From the NCBI GenBank assembly GCA_003131685.1, contig PKWB01000183.1:11442-49063 (forward strand): a stretch of 37,622 nucleotides of DNA. The letters run 5' to 3'. Below, piece by piece: positions 7,702 through 16,095 of the stretch. Within the stretch, counting starts at the first letter, position 1; each line of letters begins with the position of its first letter. The notes under the pieces were generated by a model. That model worked only from the letters and a program-made list of their open reading frames with translations, was not told the origin of the DNA and ran no database searches. Source of the stretch: Candidatus Dormiibacterota bacterium. GTDB lineage: Bacteria > Chloroflexota > Dormibacteria > Aeolococcales > Aeolococcaceae. Position numbers and translations under genes: made by a program.

Positions 7702-8118
7702 GTGGAGACGATGTGGGCCTACGAGCTCCCGAGCTGTCCTCCTGAGCAGTTGATCTTCGGCGGCACCTACCTTCGGGTTCAGGCAATGGTCGATCGGCTA
7801 GGGAACGCATCGGCAGCAGCCTGGGTAGCCGCTCTGGACGTCTTGAATCACGTCCGGCTCGATGCCGTCTGCGCTCTCGTGGAGCGGCGTCTCGTTGCCG
7901 GCAGGTCACTCATCAGCCTCGCCGTCGCCTTACCAGCTTCAGCCCTCGGATTGTGGCAACTCCTCCTCTCACTCCCCGGCTATGCCGTGCAGGCTTCGCT
8001 GATCTTCTGGCCCGCTGGCGCCGTGTGGTGGGCTGTCGCCGGCATTTCGTCGACCCAGGTGAGTGATCGCCAGGTCTCAATGTGGGATGACGCCGTCAGC
8101 GACTGGTTACGGAGGTAA
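7702..8118 (+). CDS. Two-TM protein, first gene of the XRE/SecB-like operon; candidate toxin
   Basis: No family was recognised. The N-terminal ~70 residues are soluble, with a likely helical part (LNHVRLDAVCALVERRLVAG). Two hydrophobic spans follow: SLISLAVALPASALGLWQLL at about residues 73-95 and a Trp-rich ASLIFWPAGAVWWAVAG at about 98-118. The acidic tail is short. GTG 7702 coincides with the predicted transcription start (leaderless); ATG 7711 is the alternative. The next gene begins 3 bases after the stop with GGAGGT overlapping this stop, so the two are translationally linked. In TAC operons the gene beside the XRE antitoxin is normally a HigB/RelE-type RNase. Nothing like that is here, and this protein takes its place. 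A membrane-acting toxin is therefore possible but unproven. Confidence 0.65.
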   Translation: METMWAYELPSCPPEQLIFGGTYLRVQAMVDRLGNASAAAWVAALDVLNHVRLDAVCALVERRLVAGRSLISLAVALPASALGLWQLLLSLPGYAVQASLIFWPAGAVWWAVAGISSTQVSDRQVSMWDDAVSDWLRR

Positions 8119-8121
8119 TAC

Positions 8122-8526
8122 ATGGCCGGGGATTCGGCGACAAGCGAATATACGCGCCTGGTAGCTGAAGAAACGCTCTGTAGAGAAGCGCACGTGGTCT
8201 TACAAGAGGCGGTGTCACAAGCCGGCGTATCCCAGAAGCAGATTGCGCATCGTTTAGGCCTTTCGGCTGGTCGAGTGAGTCAGATCATGTCTGGATCCGA
8301 AAACCTGACATTGCGATCATTCGCGGCGGTGGCATGGGCCATCGGCCTTGCCTTAACGATCGATTGGCATTTGATATCAGCACCTCAGGACCTCGGACAG
8401 CCTTCAGCAGATCTACTTGATCTCACCAAGCACGGACGTATTGAAATGCCAACCTCGACCCTCCCAGATATCGACACTGTGTTTGAGCAGGCACCGGCCG
8501 CTGAGCAAAGCGCACTCGCGGCCTAG
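8122..8526 (+). CDS. XRE-family HTH protein, probable HigA-like antitoxin/autoregulator
   Basis: The 134-aa protein has one Cro/C1-type helix-turn-helix at about residues 28-76. SQKQIAHRLGLSAGRVSQIM gives the scaffold and recognition helices, and NLTLRSFAAVAWAIG gives the following helices. The remaining ~50 residues are Pro- and acid-rich with scattered hydrophobics (TSTLPDIDTVFEQ). In TAC antitoxins such a tail is the chaperone-addiction segment bound by the SecB-like partner. GGAGGT at 8111-8116 gives strong initiation. The SecB-like gene starts 5 bases after the stop. The paired GTTTA-N8-TAAAC palindromes upstream are the likely binding sites. Confidence 0.85.
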   Translation: MAGDSATSEYTRLVAEETLCREAHVVLQEAVSQAGVSQKQIAHRLGLSAGRVSQIMSGSENLTLRSFAAVAWAIGLALTIDWHLISAPQDLGQPSADLLDLTKHGRIEMPTSTLPDIDTVFEQAPAAEQSALAA

Positions 8527-8531
8527 GCGCA

Positions 8532-9062
8532 ATGACGTCCGTCCCGCAAAACACAAATTCCGCCGACGTGCCGTCGCTCGCGTCGGCGGCTCGGGCGAGT
8601 GCACGGGCGTCAAGCGCACCTGAATACGATCCTGAGTCAGTCAGTCGGGTCGCTGGTGGGGTTCGTATCCGTGTCATCGACTTGGTCGCCGCGCACTTCT
8701 CGAGGAAGGACGAAACGGCGCTCCCAGTTTCGGCGATCGATGTGCCCGATCCCGAGCTGGGAATCGATGTGAAGTGGACGCTAGCGGACGACGCCAAACA
8801 GCTCGGATGCCTCATCACGTTCGCGACCATATTCAGAGAGGCGGAACCGTATCGGCTCACTGCTCAGTTTCGCCTGGTGTACGACCTCGAGCTAACTCAG
8901 CCTCCAGAGCGCGAGGACCTAAACCAATTCGCTAACTGGAACGCGGTCTTTAATGCTTGGCCATACTGGCGCGAGTACCTGTCTAGCACGCTCAACCGTG
9001 CGCGCCTTCCGTACTATTTGGTTCCTGTGATGGGCGTGCCGCTCCTGAAGAAATCGGAATAG
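8532..9062 (+). CDS. SecB-like chaperone of toxin-antitoxin-chaperone type
   Basis: The 176-aa protein has a low-complexity Ala/Ser N-terminus (about 1-35) and then a SecB-fold-like body. The strongest evidence is the C-terminal segment FNAWPYWREYLSSTLNRARL (from about residue 140) plus LVPVMGVPL. This matches the SecB pattern of an aromatic-Pro-Tyr-x-R-E helix followed by a Pro-rich strand, as in M. tuberculosis Rv1957 (YPYIREY) and E. coli SecB (FPYAREC). SecB tetramers hold unfolded clients, and TAC members protect and fold the cognate antitoxin. Position directly behind an XRE gene in one operon fits the HigB-HigA-SecB arrangement, except that the toxin gene is different. Genuine export SecB is unusual outside proteobacteria, which also favours the TAC reading. 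Confidence 0.8.
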   Translation: MTSVPQNTNSADVPSLASAARASARASSAPEYDPESVSRVAGGVRIRVIDLVAAHFSRKDETALPVSAIDVPDPELGIDVKWTLADDAKQLGCLITFATIFREAEPYRLTAQFRLVYDLELTQPPEREDLNQFANWNAVFNAWPYWREYLSSTLNRARLPYYLVPVMGVPLLKKSE

Positions 9063-9213
9063 ATCAGAGAGCTTCGCGAAGTGGCAGGTCTAACTACGCC
9101 CCAAGTGGCACCAAGACAAGGATGGTCACGGCCCCTCACCGTCAAGGCAATCGACTGGGCCCGCGTCGCCTGACAGAAATTTGAGCGTCACCGACGTGAT
9201 TGCGGCGCCCTCG

Positions 9214-9242
9214 TTGACAACCCCTTGCAGCCCCTCTAAGAT
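9214..9242 (+). promoter_or_regulatory. Promoter of the first RHS gene
   Basis: TTGACA at 9214-9219 and TAAGAT at 9237-9242 are 17 bp apart, a near-consensus pair. Transcription would begin near 9249, leaving ~105 nt of leader before ATG 9355. Together with GGAGGT at 9342-9347 this rules out the far-upstream TTG (9181) as start. Confidence 0.65.
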
Positions 9243-9354
9243 GCGCGTCGAGTGTGATTGCGCTGACCCGCGCGAGCGGATTTCCACTCACTTTCGGTTT
9301 CGCTATGTCCCCCCTGGCGAACCGGATCAGGAAGGGGGCGCGGAGGTCGGCGCG

Positions 9355-12300
9355 ATGCATGACGGGCTTGATCGCAGTGCGCTTCGTTCATTGGTTCCCG
9401 AACATGCGGCGAGCGCTGATCGCACCGACCGTGATGGAGCCAAACGGGCCGTTGGCATGTCTCCGCTACGTCGATTGGGAATGCTGCTCGCAGCGTGCCT
9501 TGTTGTTGTCGCCAGTCAATTCGGCGGAGCGAGCGTCGCGGATGCGTCAGGCGCACCTCCGTCGCATTCTCTTGCAACACCTCGCGGTGGTGTGGGTCCA
9601 TCGAATCCCATGGCCGCACCTCGTGTTGCCGGCGCCCACTCCACGGTTAAGGTGCACGAACCGCGTTCCAAGCTTGGCGGGCGCGTCGTCCCAGATTTGT
9701 CCGGCGGCCCGAAAGCAGGCGGCAGGCTCGGGAGCATCGCGTGCGTGACTTCGAGTGACTGCTGGGCCGTCGGCGACTACAATGCCGGCCCTGTAACGGC
9801 GACTCTCATCGAGCAATACAACGGCAGCGCATGGAATCTTGTCGCGAGCGCCAACGCGGCGAGCTCTTGGAATTCACTGAATGCGGTAACGTGTGTCAGC
9901 GCAAGTGACTGCTGGGCGGTCGGCGAATACGATGTGCCTGGCGTGAACCAGCAGGCCTCCCTGATCGAGCAGTACAACGGCACGGCTTGGAGCGTCGTGC
10001 CCAGTCCCAATCCTGGCCAATACTACAACGTCCTTTACGGTGTGGCCTGCTCAAGCGCCAGCACTTGCTGGGCGGTTGGGTGGGAGGAAGGGAGCGCTCC
10101 GCAAAGCCTTATCGAGGAGTACAGCGGCGGCAGTTGGTCACTGGTTAGTAGCCCTGATCCCGGGGAGGTCAACTGGCTCTACGGGATCACGTGTGTCAAC
10201 GCGAACGACTGCTGGGCCGTCGGCCAATACCAAACGCCGCCTTCTCACATCGTCACTGAACTCATCGTTCAGTGGAATGGGAGTTCGTGGACATCGGTCA
10301 CTGGCGCGAACGCCTCGGGCGGACCGCAGCTCAACGGCGTGGCGTGCGTTAGCACGACCGATTGCTGGGCTGTCGGTGAAGCCGACAACGGCAATACTCT
10401 TCTACCGTTGGTCGAGCAGTACAACGGCACCAGTTGGTCGGTTGTGGCGAGCCCCAATCCGGGAGGCACGTATAACTATCTCAACTCCGTGGCATGTGTC
10501 ACTGCTAGCGAATGCTGGGCGACCGGATATTACGTCGGCTCGCCCGGTGACAATGCCCTGATCGAACAATACAACGGAACGACGTGGGCGATCGTGTCCA
10601 GTCCGAGCCCCAACTACGACAACTTTCTCCAGAGCGTGGTTTGCTTGACCGCGACGAACTGCTGGACCGTCGGCTACGGCGATATTGGTCCAGGTAACGA
10701 TGATTTACCACTCGTCGAGCAGTACAACGGCACGAGCTGGTCGGTCGTTGCTAGCCCCAACCAGAGTGGTGCGCCAGTTGGCGGCGGCATCACGCCTCCG
10801 GAGACGTATGGGGGCACCAACTGTAGCTGCGCGAACGCAGATCTCGGTCAGAACAATGCTGGGGACCCCGTTAGTACTGGGTACGGCAACCTGACGGAAG
10901 CGTATGTGGAACTCTCCATTCCCGGTAGGGGGACTCCGCTCGGGTACAACCGCACATATAACTCGCTCGTTGCTCTGTCCGCATCCACAAGCGGACCGCT
11001 CGGCTACGGCTGGACGTTCAACGGACTGATGTCGCTTAGCCAACCTGGGGGGAGCGGTCCCGTGACCATCACTCAGGAGGGCGGGGCGCAGGTCGTCTTC
11101 AACCAGACGGGCTCTACCTATGCGCCGGCAGCACCCAGGGTGATTGCAACCCTGACACAGAGCGGAGGGATCTGGACGTTCGTTCGCTTCGCCCAGGACA
11201 CCTACACATTCTCCGCCTCGGGGCAGCTCCTCACCGCGACGGATCGCAACGGCTATCCGACGACTTATGGATACAACGGTAGTAGCCAACTGACGAGCAT
11301 CACCGATAGCGAAGGCCGAAAGCTATCAATCGGATGGACCGGTACGCACATCACTACCGTCACCGATGCGAACGTGACGCCAAATCGCGTCGTGACGTTT
11401 GAATACAACGACGGGAACGGCAACCTCACTGACGTCATCGATGTCAACGGCGGTCACACGCACTTTGTTTACAACAGCGTCCACGAGCTGACCAATGTCT
11501 TCGATCCAAACTGCTACGCCGCTGGCAGCGCTTGCAACAGTGGCAACGGCCTCGTCAATACGTACTACAGCACCGGGCAAATCCACACGCAACAGGATCA
11601 ACTCGGCCGCACCACGACGTTTACCTACGCAGGAGATCCAAGCTCCGCAGCCGGCGGGACGACCACGATTCTCAATCCCAAGGGAAACACCACTCTCGAC
11701 ACCTACCAGTACGGTCTCTTGACGGAGGAGACTCAGGGGTACGGCACACCTGCTGCTGCCACGTGGCAATACTTCTACGACCCGTTCACGACGGCGCTCT
11801 CGAGTGAAACCGATCCGAATGGCCACACCACCGTGTTTGGCTACGACAGCAGCGGAAATCGGTTGTACTCGGTCGATCCCCTGGGCCGCACCACCAGTGC
11901 CACCTACAACTCGTTCAACGAGCCTCTGACCAAGACGGATGGTGATGGCATCACCACGACGTACACCTACAGCGCTCATGGCGATGTCGCATCCGTCTCG
12001 ACGCCTCTCGTGCCGAGCAGTCCGCAACAGTATCAGCTCACGAAGTATTTCTATGCAGACTCCTCACATCCGGGAGATCTCACCTCGATGGTGGATCCGA
12101 ACGGGAACACCTGGACGTACAGTTACGACGCGAATGGGGATCGAATGACCGTCAAAGACCTCATTGGAAACATCTCTACCACCTGTTACAACGCGATCGG
12201 CTGGAAGACCGCCACCTATCCACCTCGTGCGGGCAGCATCACGTGCGTGACCCCACCCCAAAGCTCCCCGTACTACACAACCTACAGTTACGTCCAAATC

Positions 12301-15123
12301 AACGGCCAAACCGATGAGTTTGGGGATGTACAGACGGTCACTGATCCCCTCGGCCATACCACCACCTATGTCTACGACGCCAACCGCAACCTCGTGAGCG
12401 AGACCGATGGCGATAGCAACACGACAACATACGTCTATGACCTCGCCAATGAGCAGACTCAGATCAAACGGGCAGACAGCCCACAGACGACAGTTATAAC
12501 GAACTACAACCTCGACGGGACGGTGAATTACAAGGAGAACGGCAAGGGCTACAGGACGCTCACCTACGGCTACGACAGCCTAGGTCGCATGACCAGCGAG
12601 GTGGATGCGGACAACAACACGACCACGTATACCCTCGACGGTGTAGGCAATGTGCTTACCACGCAGCTTCCCGGGGGCAGCTGTCCATCAACGGCATGTA
12701 TCACAAACACCTACGACGCTGATGACGAGCTGAAAACGGTCACGTATTCAGACGGCGTCACACCCAACGTCACCAACGCCACCTACGACAGCGATGGTCG
12801 TCGCCTGACCATGACCGACGGAACGGGCACCACGATTGATGGATGGGACTCGTTGGGCCGGCTCATGTCTGAGCAGAACGGCGCCGGCGTCACGGTTGGT
12901 TATGGATATGACCTCATGGGCCACGTTACGAGCCTCACGTACCCCGGCGCTCTGACCGTGACCTATGGATACGACACCACCGAGCGCCTCACCACGGCCA
13001 AGGACTGGCTAGGCAACACGACCACCTACACGCCCAACGCCGATTCGTTCGACACCTCGATCGCCTACCAGAACGGAGTCACCGCCACTCAGACTCCTGA
13101 TAACGCGGACCGACTGATGGGGATTACCGACAAGCACAGCTCAACGACGCTTGCGAGCATGACCTACACCCGCGATGGCAACAACCAACTGACCGGAGAG
13201 ACTGACAGCGGGGTCCCACAGGTTGCCCAGCCATACACGTATTCCCCGCTCAATCAGGTCAAGGTGGCGGGCTCTGCCAGCTACGGATATGACGCCGCCG
13301 ACAACCTGACCACGTTGACCAACGGCACCAACCAGCTCTTCGATCCCGCAGATGAACTGTGCTGGTCGGCGTCCACGACCGGAACGAGCTGCACCACGCC
13401 GCCTTCGGGAGCGACCACGTACACGTATGACAACCGTGGGGACCGGACCAAGAGCACCACCGGCTCGGCCTCGATCACGTATGGCTACGACGAGGCCAGC
13501 CGACTCAGCTCGTATACCAGCGCGACCGAGACCGCCACCTACAAATACGACGGCGACGGGCTGCGCATGAGCAAGACCGTGAACGGGGTGACCACGCCGT
13601 TCACCTGGGACACTGCCGCTTCGACGCCGCTCCTGCTCAGTGACGGCACTACTGACTACATTTACGGCGCCAACGGCACACCGATCGAACAGGAGACCGT
13701 GCGTCCGGCCATCAGTCTGGTCGGCGAGAGCAGCGCCAGCGGTGCGACTGGAACCACCAGTCTGACCGTCAACCTCCCGTCCGGGGTACAGGCCGGCGAT
13801 CAGGTATTCGTTGACTCCACGCAGTCATCGGGCACCGTGGTCACGGCACCCTCGACGTACACGCTCGTCAAGAGTGTGGCCTCCGGGGGGACCACGCCGA
13901 AGGCTGGTACCTCAGTGTTTCGCCACACCGTCGTCCCCGGAGACACGTCGGTGATCCTCACCTACAGCGGTACCACATCGGTGAAAGCGGTGGTGGTTGC
14001 CGACTACCGCGGGGTGGATCCGAGCCTACCGGTGGACGTGGTCGCCAGCGCGTCGACCGCCGGCGGCACCACCGTCGTGGCTCCGTCGATCTCCGCTGCT
14101 TACGCCAACGACCAGCTGCTGATCTTCCAGGGTGCCCGTGGGACTTTCTCGTCGTCTACCTGGACCGCCCCGAGCGGAACAACCGAGCAGGTGCAGATCA
14201 ACTCGCGAGCGAACGTCTCTGCGGGGCTTGCCGATCAGCCCCTGAGCGCGTCTGGACCGACGGGGACGAGAACGTCTACGTTCGGGGTGAGCGCCAACCT
14301 CACCACCGTGATACTGGCGATCCCGCAACCGCCGAACGTGCTCTTCTACCAGACCGATCAACTCGGGAGTACGCGACTGCTGACCGACAGCGCGGGGGTG
14401 GTGCGGGGGACCTTCAGCTACGATGCGTATGGCAACCTCATCGGATCAACGGGCTCGTACTCGACGCCACTCGGATGGACTGGGCAATACCGCGACGCTG
14501 AATCTGAGCTTGTCTACCTTCGGGCCCGATACTACGATCCGATCACCGGACAGTTCCTTTCTCGCGATCCGATGCTAACCTCAAGTCGCGAGCCATATGC
14601 GTATACAGCTGACGATCCACTCAACGCGAGTGATCCCAGCGGGGAACTCCTCGACTACACCATCAGTTACGGCCTGGGAGAGTTCGGACCCAATGCTGCC
14701 GTCATCGCGATGCACATGCTACAGAGCGATCCAGCCGCCTTCTTCCCGTTTCCGATTCAGGCCAACAACGGCAATGGCAGCATCGCTTCCGGAAAACAAT
14801 TCAGCCTCTCCCCTGTGGCCGGTCCTGCTTGGCAGGTCACAGTCTCGCAAATGACGTCGACCTCCTTCACTTTTGCCGCGGGCTTCCCACATGGGGATAT
14901 GCCAGGGTCGACAGTTACGTTTTCAACGAGTGTCACACGTCAGGGCAACCTCGTATTCAGCATTCATGGGATCGCGAATCCCTGGCTAAATCTGATTCCC
15001 GGTGCCGGCATATCGTTCTTCGGTAGCACTGTGCAGAACTGGTACTGGCAGATCGCCCAACTGCTTTGGCTTCCGATGGGCTACAAGCTGCAAAGCGCCA
15101 TGCAAGCGTGTGAGGTTGGATGA
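9355..15123 (+). CDS. Exported RHS/YD-repeat polymorphic toxin with propeller head (RHS-1)
   Basis: The ~1922-aa protein starts at ATG 9355, with GGAGGT 7 nt upstream; ATG 9457 is an alternative. The Sec signal lies at about residues 35-64 (basic SPLRRLG, then LLAACLVVVASQF). Seven Cys/Trp repeats at ~123-470 predict a beta-propeller. A DUF6531-like entry segment follows at ~485-600 (NNAGDPVSTGYGN, SIPGRGTPLGYNRTYNSL), then many YD repeats (e.g. YDSLGRMTSE) to ~1450. A beta-sandwich-like insert occupies ~1450-1655. The RHS core at ~1660-1763 has YQTDQLGSTRLLTD, YLRARYYDPITGQFLSRDP and a terminal DPSGE. The last ~160 residues are a variable domain with hydrophobic stretches (LNLIPGAGISFFG, IAQLLWLPMGY) that I cannot name. 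By analogy with WapA/RHS proteins the barrel encloses this toxic tip. The gene overlaps a four-TM gene by ATGA. Confidence 0.92.
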   Translation: MHDGLDRSALRSLVPEHAASADRTDRDGAKRAVGMSPLRRLGMLLAACLVVVASQFGGASVADASGAPPSHSLATPRGGVGPSNPMAAPRVAGAHSTVKVHEPRSKLGGRVVPDLSGGPKAGGRLGSIACVTSSDCWAVGDYNAGPVTATLIEQYNGSAWNLVASANAASSWNSLNAVTCVSASDCWAVGEYDVPGVNQQASLIEQYNGTAWSVVPSPNPGQYYNVLYGVACSSASTCWAVGWEEGSAPQSLIEEYSGGSWSLVSSPDPGEVNWLYGITCVNANDCWAVGQYQTPPSHIVTELIVQWNGSSWTSVTGANASGGPQLNGVACVSTTDCWAVGEADNGNTLLPLVEQYNGTSWSVVASPNPGGTYNYLNSVACVTASECWATGYYVGSPGDNALIEQYNGTTWAIVSSPSPNYDNFLQSVVCLTATNCWTVGYGDIGPGNDDLPLVEQYNGTSWSVVASPNQSGAPVGGGITPPETYGGTNCSCANADLGQNNAGDPVSTGYGNLTEAYVELSIPGRGTPLGYNRTYNSLVALSASTSGPLGYGWTFNGLMSLSQPGGSGPVTITQEGGAQVVFNQTGSTYAPAAPRVIATLTQSGGIWTFVRFAQDTYTFSASGQLLTATDRNGYPTTYGYNGSSQLTSITDSEGRKLSIGWTGTHITTVTDANVTPNRVVTFEYNDGNGNLTDVIDVNGGHTHFVYNSVHELTNVFDPNCYAAGSACNSGNGLVNTYYSTGQIHTQQDQLGRTTTFTYAGDPSSAAGGTTTILNPKGNTTLDTYQYGLLTEETQGYGTPAAATWQYFYDPFTTALSSETDPNGHTTVFGYDSSGNRLYSVDPLGRTTSATYNSFNEPLTKTDGDGITTTYTYSAHGDVASVSTPLVPSSPQQYQLTKYFYADSSHPGDLTSMVDPNGNTWTYSYDANGDRMTVKDLIGNISTTCYNAIGWKTATYPPRAGSITCVTPPQSSPYYTTYSYVQINGQTDEFGDVQTVTDPLGHTTTYVYDANRNLVSETDGDSNTTTYVYDLANEQTQIKRADSPQTTVITNYNLDGTVNYKENGKGYRTLTYGYDSLGRMTSEVDADNNTTTYTLDGVGNVLTTQLPGGSCPSTACITNTYDADDELKTVTYSDGVTPNVTNATYDSDGRRLTMTDGTGTTIDGWDSLGRLMSEQNGAGVTVGYGYDLMGHVTSLTYPGALTVTYGYDTTERLTTAKDWLGNTTTYTPNADSFDTSIAYQNGVTATQTPDNADRLMGITDKHSSTTLASMTYTRDGNNQLTGETDSGVPQVAQPYTYSPLNQVKVAGSASYGYDAADNLTTLTNGTNQLFDPADELCWSASTTGTSCTTPPSGATTYTYDNRGDRTKSTTGSASITYGYDEASRLSSYTSATETATYKYDGDGLRMSKTVNGVTTPFTWDTAASTPLLLSDGTTDYIYGANGTPIEQETVRPAISLVGESSASGATGTTSLTVNLPSGVQAGDQVFVDSTQSSGTVVTAPSTYTLVKSVASGGTTPKAGTSVFRHTVVPGDTSVILTYSGTTSVKAVVVADYRGVDPSLPVDVVASASTAGGTTVVAPSISAAYANDQLLIFQGARGTFSSSTWTAPSGTTEQVQINSRANVSAGLADQPLSASGPTGTRTSTFGVSANLTTVILAIPQPPNVLFYQTDQLGSTRLLTDSAGVVRGTFSYDAYGNLIGSTGSYSTPLGWTGQYRDAESELVYLRARYYDPITGQFLSRDPMLTSSREPYAYTADDPLNASDPSGELLDYTISYGLGEFGPNAAVIAMHMLQSDPAAFFPFPIQANNGNGSIASGKQFSLSPVAGPAWQVTVSQMTSTSFTFAAGFPHGDMPGSTVTFSTSVTRQGNLVFSIHGIANPWLNLIPGAGISFFGSTVQNWYWQIAQLLWLPMGYKLQSAMQACEVG
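9727..10758 (+). repeat. Seven tandem ~49-residue 'C..CWAVG' repeats in RHS-1
   Basis: Each unit follows the pattern L-x-x-V-x-C-x-S-x-x-D-C-W-A-V-G, a variable loop, then L-I-E-Q-Y-N-G-T-x-W-S-x-V-x-S-P-N. I count seven, spaced about 147 bases, with two conserved Cys per unit that could form a disulfide. Seven copies suit a closed seven-bladed propeller, a common ligand-binding or adhesin fold. DNA identity between units is modest, so this is an old protein repeat rather than a recent DNA duplication. Confidence 0.85.
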
Positions 15124-15548
15124 TTGAAAGGCAGCCGGCTCGGCCTCCACGCCTATTCGCGTTGCTTACACTCGGGTCCTCACACTGGCCGCCTAGTCTG
15201 TTCCTACTCCTCTCTGCTGTCGGATGCGGTCTACTCCTTGGGAGCAATCGTGATGGGTGGTCGTTTCTTGGGATCCTCGGCGGTAGCCTTATCTGCGCTG
15301 TCATTCGCAAGAGCCACGCGTGGACAAGTGTGCTTTGGATCTCGGCCGGATATGTTGCTGCAGTCGGATGCACAGCCCTGCTGGCGTGGTATGGCCCATG
15401 GGTTAGGCCAATATCGACTAGCGCCCCGCTAGGCGCGTTCGCGCTTCAGGGCATGGTCATCTTTTTGTTACTACTCACCGTCGCCGCTACTGCGACAATC
15501 GGATCGGGGGTCGCTGTACTGCTTCGCCGTACTTTGGCAGACCTTTGA
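15120..15548 (+). CDS. Four-TM protein, candidate immunity protein for RHS-1
   Basis: The 142-aa protein has four hydrophobic spans, roughly residues 25-42 (PPSLFLLLSAVGCGLLLG), 46-62, 70-92 (SVLWISAGYVAAVGCTALLA) and 104-132 (ALQGMVIFLLLLTVAATATIG). The N-terminus is short and basic, and no catalytic motif is seen. Its ATG overlaps the RHS-1 stop (ATGA, 15120-15123), so the two are translationally coupled. In polymorphic-toxin loci the gene right after the RHS C-terminus usually encodes immunity. A membrane immunity protein would match a toxin tip acting on the membrane, as the hydrophobic RHS-1 C-terminus suggests. I did not recognise a family. Confidence 0.7.
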   Translation: MIERQPARPPRLFALLTLGSSHWPPSLFLLLSAVGCGLLLGSNRDGWSFLGILGGSLICAVIRKSHAWTSVLWISAGYVAAVGCTALLAWYGPWVRPISTSAPLGAFALQGMVIFLLLLTVAATATIGSGVAVLLRRTLADL

Positions 15549-15591
15549 CGCGCTCGCTTAGCCACTGAACCGTTGGAATGAAGCGTGGCCA

Positions 15592-16095
15592 TCAGTGTGT
15601 CTCTTGGCGGAAGCCTGGATCCCGCCGAGCGGCGGTGAACGTAGCGGCATCGAGCAAGTGCTTCATCCGCAAGACCTCGTTCTGAGTATCTCGCGCTAGC
15701 CACCGGCCGAACAACGTCCGCAAGACTCGGCCACTAACTGGTCCCAAGATGAAGCACTCGGTGTGCGTTACCCGTGTGCCCTGCGGTGTGAGATCGCACG
15801 TGAACGAGCCGTGGAATCCACGAACTGGCCAGGGCATTGACACACCTCGGAAGTCAAGCCGTGATGAAGGGGTGAGATCGAAAGCGAGCGTCGCCGCCGG
15901 TGCTGGGAGACCCAGGAACCGGCCGCCATGGCGCATCTGACCCTTGTTGCCGTGGCGACGAATGTAGCGCAAGCGACCTATCTTGTGATCCGCTTGCCGG
16001 TAGCTGTCGACATCCAAAACAAACTCCAGGACTGTGGATGGATCGCAGCGAATGACCGCGCTTCCAGTTGCGCCGAGGTGCACGTTAGGACCCAT
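15592..16095 (-). CDS. SRPBCC (START/polyketide-cyclase-like) protein
   Basis: The 167-aa helix-grip protein begins with a strand (GSAVIRCDPSTVLEFVLDVD) typical of coenzyme-Q-binding/polyketide-cyclase SRPBCC members. The central RVTHTECFILGPVSGRVLRT strand-helix and the long C-terminal helix (ARDTQNEVLRMKHLLD) complete the fold. SRPBCC proteins bind hydrophobic ligands and may be carriers or cyclases. Its ATG shares one base with the stop of the preceding SRPBCC gene (TAATG), making it the fourth and last gene of the TetR-led operon. Confidence 0.75.
   Translation of the reverse strand: MGPNVHLGATGSAVIRCDPSTVLEFVLDVDSYRQADHKIGRLRYIRRHGNKGQMRHGGRFLGLPAPAATLAFDLTPSSRLDFRGVSMPWPVRGFHGSFTCDLTPQGTRVTHTECFILGPVSGRVLRTLFGRWLARDTQNEVLRMKHLLDAATFTAARRDPGFRQETH

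Noticed and set aside
9181-9354. Upstream TTG start extending RHS-1 by 58 residues
   Set aside because: The TTGACA-N17-TAAGAT promoter lies downstream of this TTG, and GGAGGT precedes ATG 9355, so the extension would not be transcribed.
9727-10758. Regular ~147-bp periodicity considered as CRISPR or satellite DNA
   Set aside because: Conservation is at the protein level (C..CWAVG, IEQYNGT) with diverged DNA and a continuous reading frame. There are no spacers and no cas genes.
11326-12027. Minus-strand frames under the RHS genes (also 24775-25506, 27223-27984, 28864-29499)
   Set aside because: They are antisense shadows of YD repeats, full of repeated valine/arginine stretches, with no starts or motifs of their own.
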